This document shows positions 62,319 to 64,000 of a stretch of DNA of 64,000 nt, piece after piece. Under the pieces are notes generated by a model. It did no database searches and was not told where the DNA came from. It saw only the letters and a program-made list of their open reading frames with translations. The stretch is from Clavibacter sp. A6099. Its GTDB lineage: Bacteria; Actinomycetota; Actinomycetes; Actinomycetales; Microbacteriaceae. Made by a program: the position numbers and the translations under genes. Every line of letters starts with the position of its first letter. Position 1 is the stretch's first letter. The stretch covers positions 124,001 to 188,000 of the forward strand of contig NZ_CP083439.1 of assembly GCF_021919125.1 (NCBI RefSeq), read 5' to 3'.

Positions 62319-62380
62319 CGGGTGTCCGTCGTCGTGCCGCCGCGCGCCTCCCGCACGCCCGGATCCCGCACGGACACCCG
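62319..62380. promoter_or_regulatory. 11-bp inverted repeat upstream of the YcnI-like gene
   Basis: CGGGTGTCCGT (62319-62329) and its reverse complement (62370-62380) are separated by 40 nt; the second arm ends 21 bp before the ATG. It could be a looped operator for a metal sensor or an RNA stem. Confidence 0.45.
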
Positions 62381-62401
62381 TGCCTCCACCGAAGGACAGC
62401 C

Positions 62402-63085
62402 ATGCCCTCCCGCACCACCACCGCCACGCGCCGCATCCTCGCGGGCGCCGCCGTCGGCCTCGCGCTCGCCCTGTCGGCGCCGCTCGCCGCGTCCGCGCAC
62501 GTCGAGCTCGACGCCTCGTCCACCGCCCCCGCCACGCTCAGCGTCCTGACCTTCGCGGTCGGCCACGGCTGCGAGGGATCCGCCACCACGTCGCTCGCGA
62601 TCCGCTTCCCCGCGGACGTGCAGGCCGTGAAGCCGACCCTCGCGCCCGGCTGGTCGGTCGCCGAGCAGGAGGCGGCCGACGGCACGACCGTCACCTACAC
62701 GGCAGACACCCCGCTGCCCGACGCCCTGCGCGCCACCGTGCAGGTCGAGGCGCTGCTCCCCGTCGACGGCGCGGCCGGCGACGTCGTGACGTTCCCGACG
62801 CTGCAGACCTGCGTCGCCGGATCCACCGACTGGGCCGAGGCGCCCGCCGCGGGCACCGAGCCCGACCACCCGGCACCGGCGATCACGCTCACCGACGCCG
62901 AGAGCGGCATGGCCGGCATGGGATCCTCGGCGACGGCCGCGGAGGCCCAGGCCGCCGCTCCCGCCGCCGCGCCGGTCGACCCGGTCGCCCGCCTCCTCGG
63001 CCTCGGCGCCCTCGTGGTGGGCGTCGTCGCCGTGATGCTCCTCACCATCGGCATGCGCCGCCCGCAGCAGGGCGGCCGTCGATGA
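62402..63085 (+). CDS. YcnI-like (DUF1775) copper-associated protein
   Basis: A 227-residue exported protein: signal peptide ending SAPLAASA, with mature N-terminal HVELDASSTAPA. The first mature His is the conserved copper ligand of YcnI proteins. The beta-sandwich (GHGCEGSATTSLAIRFP, SVAEQEAADGTTVTYTADTPLP, VDGAAGDVVTFPTLQTC) matches DUF1775. A Met-containing linker (ESGMAGMGSS) and one C-terminal helix (LLGLGALVVGVVAVMLLTIGM) anchor it. ATGA overlap with the PepSY gene. Confidence 0.87.
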   Translation: MPSRTTTATRRILAGAAVGLALALSAPLAASAHVELDASSTAPATLSVLTFAVGHGCEGSATTSLAIRFPADVQAVKPTLAPGWSVAEQEAADGTTVTYTADTPLPDALRATVQVEALLPVDGAAGDVVTFPTLQTCVAGSTDWAEAPAAGTEPDHPAPAITLTDAESGMAGMGSSATAAEAQAAAPAAAPVDPVARLLGLGALVVGVVAVMLLTIGMRRPQQGGRR

Positions 63086-64000
63086 CCGCCGTGGACGACC
63101 GCGCGGACGCCGCCGGCCCCGCCGCCACGCCCGAGGTCGGCCCGCCCGTCGCGACCCCCGCGGTCACCCGCCCGCAGCGCGGCTGGTTCATCCCGCTGCT
63201 GCTGCGCCTCCACTTCCTGGCGGGGATCCTCGTCGGCCCGTTCATCCTCACCGCGGCCCTGAGCGGCGCGGCCTACGCGCTCGCGCCGACCGCCGAGCAG
63301 GTCGTCTACGCCCACGAGCTGCACGCGCCCGCGACGGGATCCACCGTGCCGCTCGCCCAGCAGGTCGAGGCCGCGGAGGCCGTGGTCGGCGGATCCGGCA
63401 CGCTCGTCGCCGTCCGCCCCGCCCCCGCGTCGGGCGACACGACGCGCGTCATGTTCACGGGCGAGGGCCTCATCCCGAGCCAGACGCGCGCGATCTTCGT
63501 CGACCCGGCCGACGCGTCCATCCGCGGCGACCTCCCCGTCTACGGCACGAGCGGCGCCCTGCCGCTGCGCACGGCGATCAGCGACTTCCACCGCCGGCTC
63601 GGGCTCGGCGATGCCGGCCGGATCTACAGCGAGCTCGCCGCGAGCTGGCTCGGCATCGTGACGCTCGCGGGCCTCGGCCTGTGGGTCGCGCGCTGGCGCC
63701 GGTCGCCGCGGAAGCGCGACCTCGTGCGGCCGGACGCGCGGGCCACCGGCTACCGGCGGATCCTCTCCTGGCACGCGTCGACGGGCGTGTGGCTGGTCGC
63801 GGGCGCGCTGTTCCTGTCCGCCACGGGCATCACGTGGTCGCAGTTCGGCGGGCAGAACGTGACCGACCTGCGCGCCGCCCTCAGCTGGCAGACGCCGGCC
63901 CTCGCGACAGCGCTCCCGGGCGCGGGTGCCGGCGCGGTCTCCGCGGCGGATCCGCACGCCGGCCACCACGCGTCCGCCGCGCCCTCGACGACGCCCGCCG
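63082..64000 (+). CDS. PepSY-associated TM domain protein (3' end outside window)
   Basis: Open to the window end (306 codons seen). A Pro/Ala-rich cytoplasmic start is followed by the PepSY_TM opening LLLRLHFLAGILVGPFILTAALSGAAYAL, an external PepSY-like domain (AAEAVVGGSGTLVAVRPAP), ISDFHRRLGLGDAGRIYSELAASWLGIVTLAGLGLWVARW, LSWHASTGVWLVAGALFLSATGITW, then a His-rich segment (DPHAGHHASA). Such proteins are linked to iron or copper handling at the membrane. Coupled to the YcnI-like gene by ATGA. Confidence 0.85.
   Translation, partial: MTAVDDRADAAGPAATPEVGPPVATPAVTRPQRGWFIPLLLRLHFLAGILVGPFILTAALSGAAYALAPTAEQVVYAHELHAPATGSTVPLAQQVEAAEAVVGGSGTLVAVRPAPASGDTTRVMFTGEGLIPSQTRAIFVDPADASIRGDLPVYGTSGALPLRTAISDFHRRLGLGDAGRIYSELAASWLGIVTLAGLGLWVARWRRSPRKRDLVRPDARATGYRRILSWHASTGVWLVAGALFLSATGITWSQFGGQNVTDLRAALSWQTPALATALPGAGAGAVSAADPHAGHHASAAPSTTPA

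Overview
The window is a gene-dense, very GC-rich piece of actinobacterial chromosome. Codon use is strongly GC3-biased, GTG starts are common, 4-bp ATGA/GTGA gene overlaps are everywhere, there is a sortase-type LPVTG surface protein, and the hexamer GGATCC is strikingly frequent. This fits Microbacteriaceae and most resembles Clavibacter, but that assignment is inference because no rRNA or other marker gene is present. I saw no tRNA, rRNA, CRISPR array, insertion sequence or prophage.

Layout. 1-6.5 kb: end of a Fic protein, a TetR/DHA2-exporter pair, and an autoregulated hydrolase-TetR-membrane protein operon. 5.7-15 kb: a sugar-utilisation locus. It has a TetR, a Gfo/Idh oxidoreductase with a shrunken paralogue, and a binding protein plus two permeases without their own ATPase. 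A convergent GH2 glycosidase and second Gfo/Idh pair lies beyond a 17-bp terminator stem. 15-23 kb: MMPL exporter with TetR, LysE exporter, 3-hydroxyacyl-CoA dehydrogenase, PAP2 phosphatase, ArfB, a luciferase-like flavoenzyme and DUF2200. 23.3-24.4 kb: a small accessory patch with a lower-GC orphan gene and a YefM/YoeB toxin-antitoxin pair. 24.4-35.7 kb: TetR and MDR oxidoreductase with tandem operators, a two-component system with a 28-residue peptide gene, small metabolic genes, a secreted protein of unknown function, a UGT-like glycosyltransferase and an MSOX-type oxidase.

35.8-44.9 kb: a peptide-type ABC importer operon (binding protein, two permeases, fused double ATPase, CocE-like hydrolase, TetR). 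All its genes overlap by 4 bp and a perfect 20-bp palindrome sits at its head; a CE7 deacetylase gene follows. 45-46.5 kb: a secreted protein overlapping a membrane-protein gene. 46.5-55.9 kb: an APC-type transporter that appears coupled to a short upstream ORF, GNAT and HAD enzymes, a Bcr-type exporter, SDR, isochorismatase-like hydrolase, VOC protein, two paralogous small membrane proteins (one beginning at an ATT codon), and a sigma factor overlapping an Ogt DNA-repair gene. 56-58.7 kb: an orphan response regulator with an aberrant output domain, then the LPVTG surface protein behind a structured leader. 58.8-64 kb: a third Gfo/Idh enzyme, a secreted matrixin-type protease, and a run of Met/His-rich envelope proteins ending in YcnI-like and PepSY proteins, probably for copper handling.

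A recurring theme is one-component regulation: a TetR gene beside its presumed target, with a visible inverted repeat near the promoter in most cases. A second theme is start architecture: several genes have a TANNNT hexamer exactly 6 bp before the start codon and no ribosome binding site, as expected for leaderless transcripts. The most novel-looking items are the 28-residue peptide gene beside the HK/RR pair, the secreted-protein/membrane-protein pair at 45 kb, the short-ORF-coupled transporter, the shrunken Gfo/Idh paralogue and the ATT-start paralogue.
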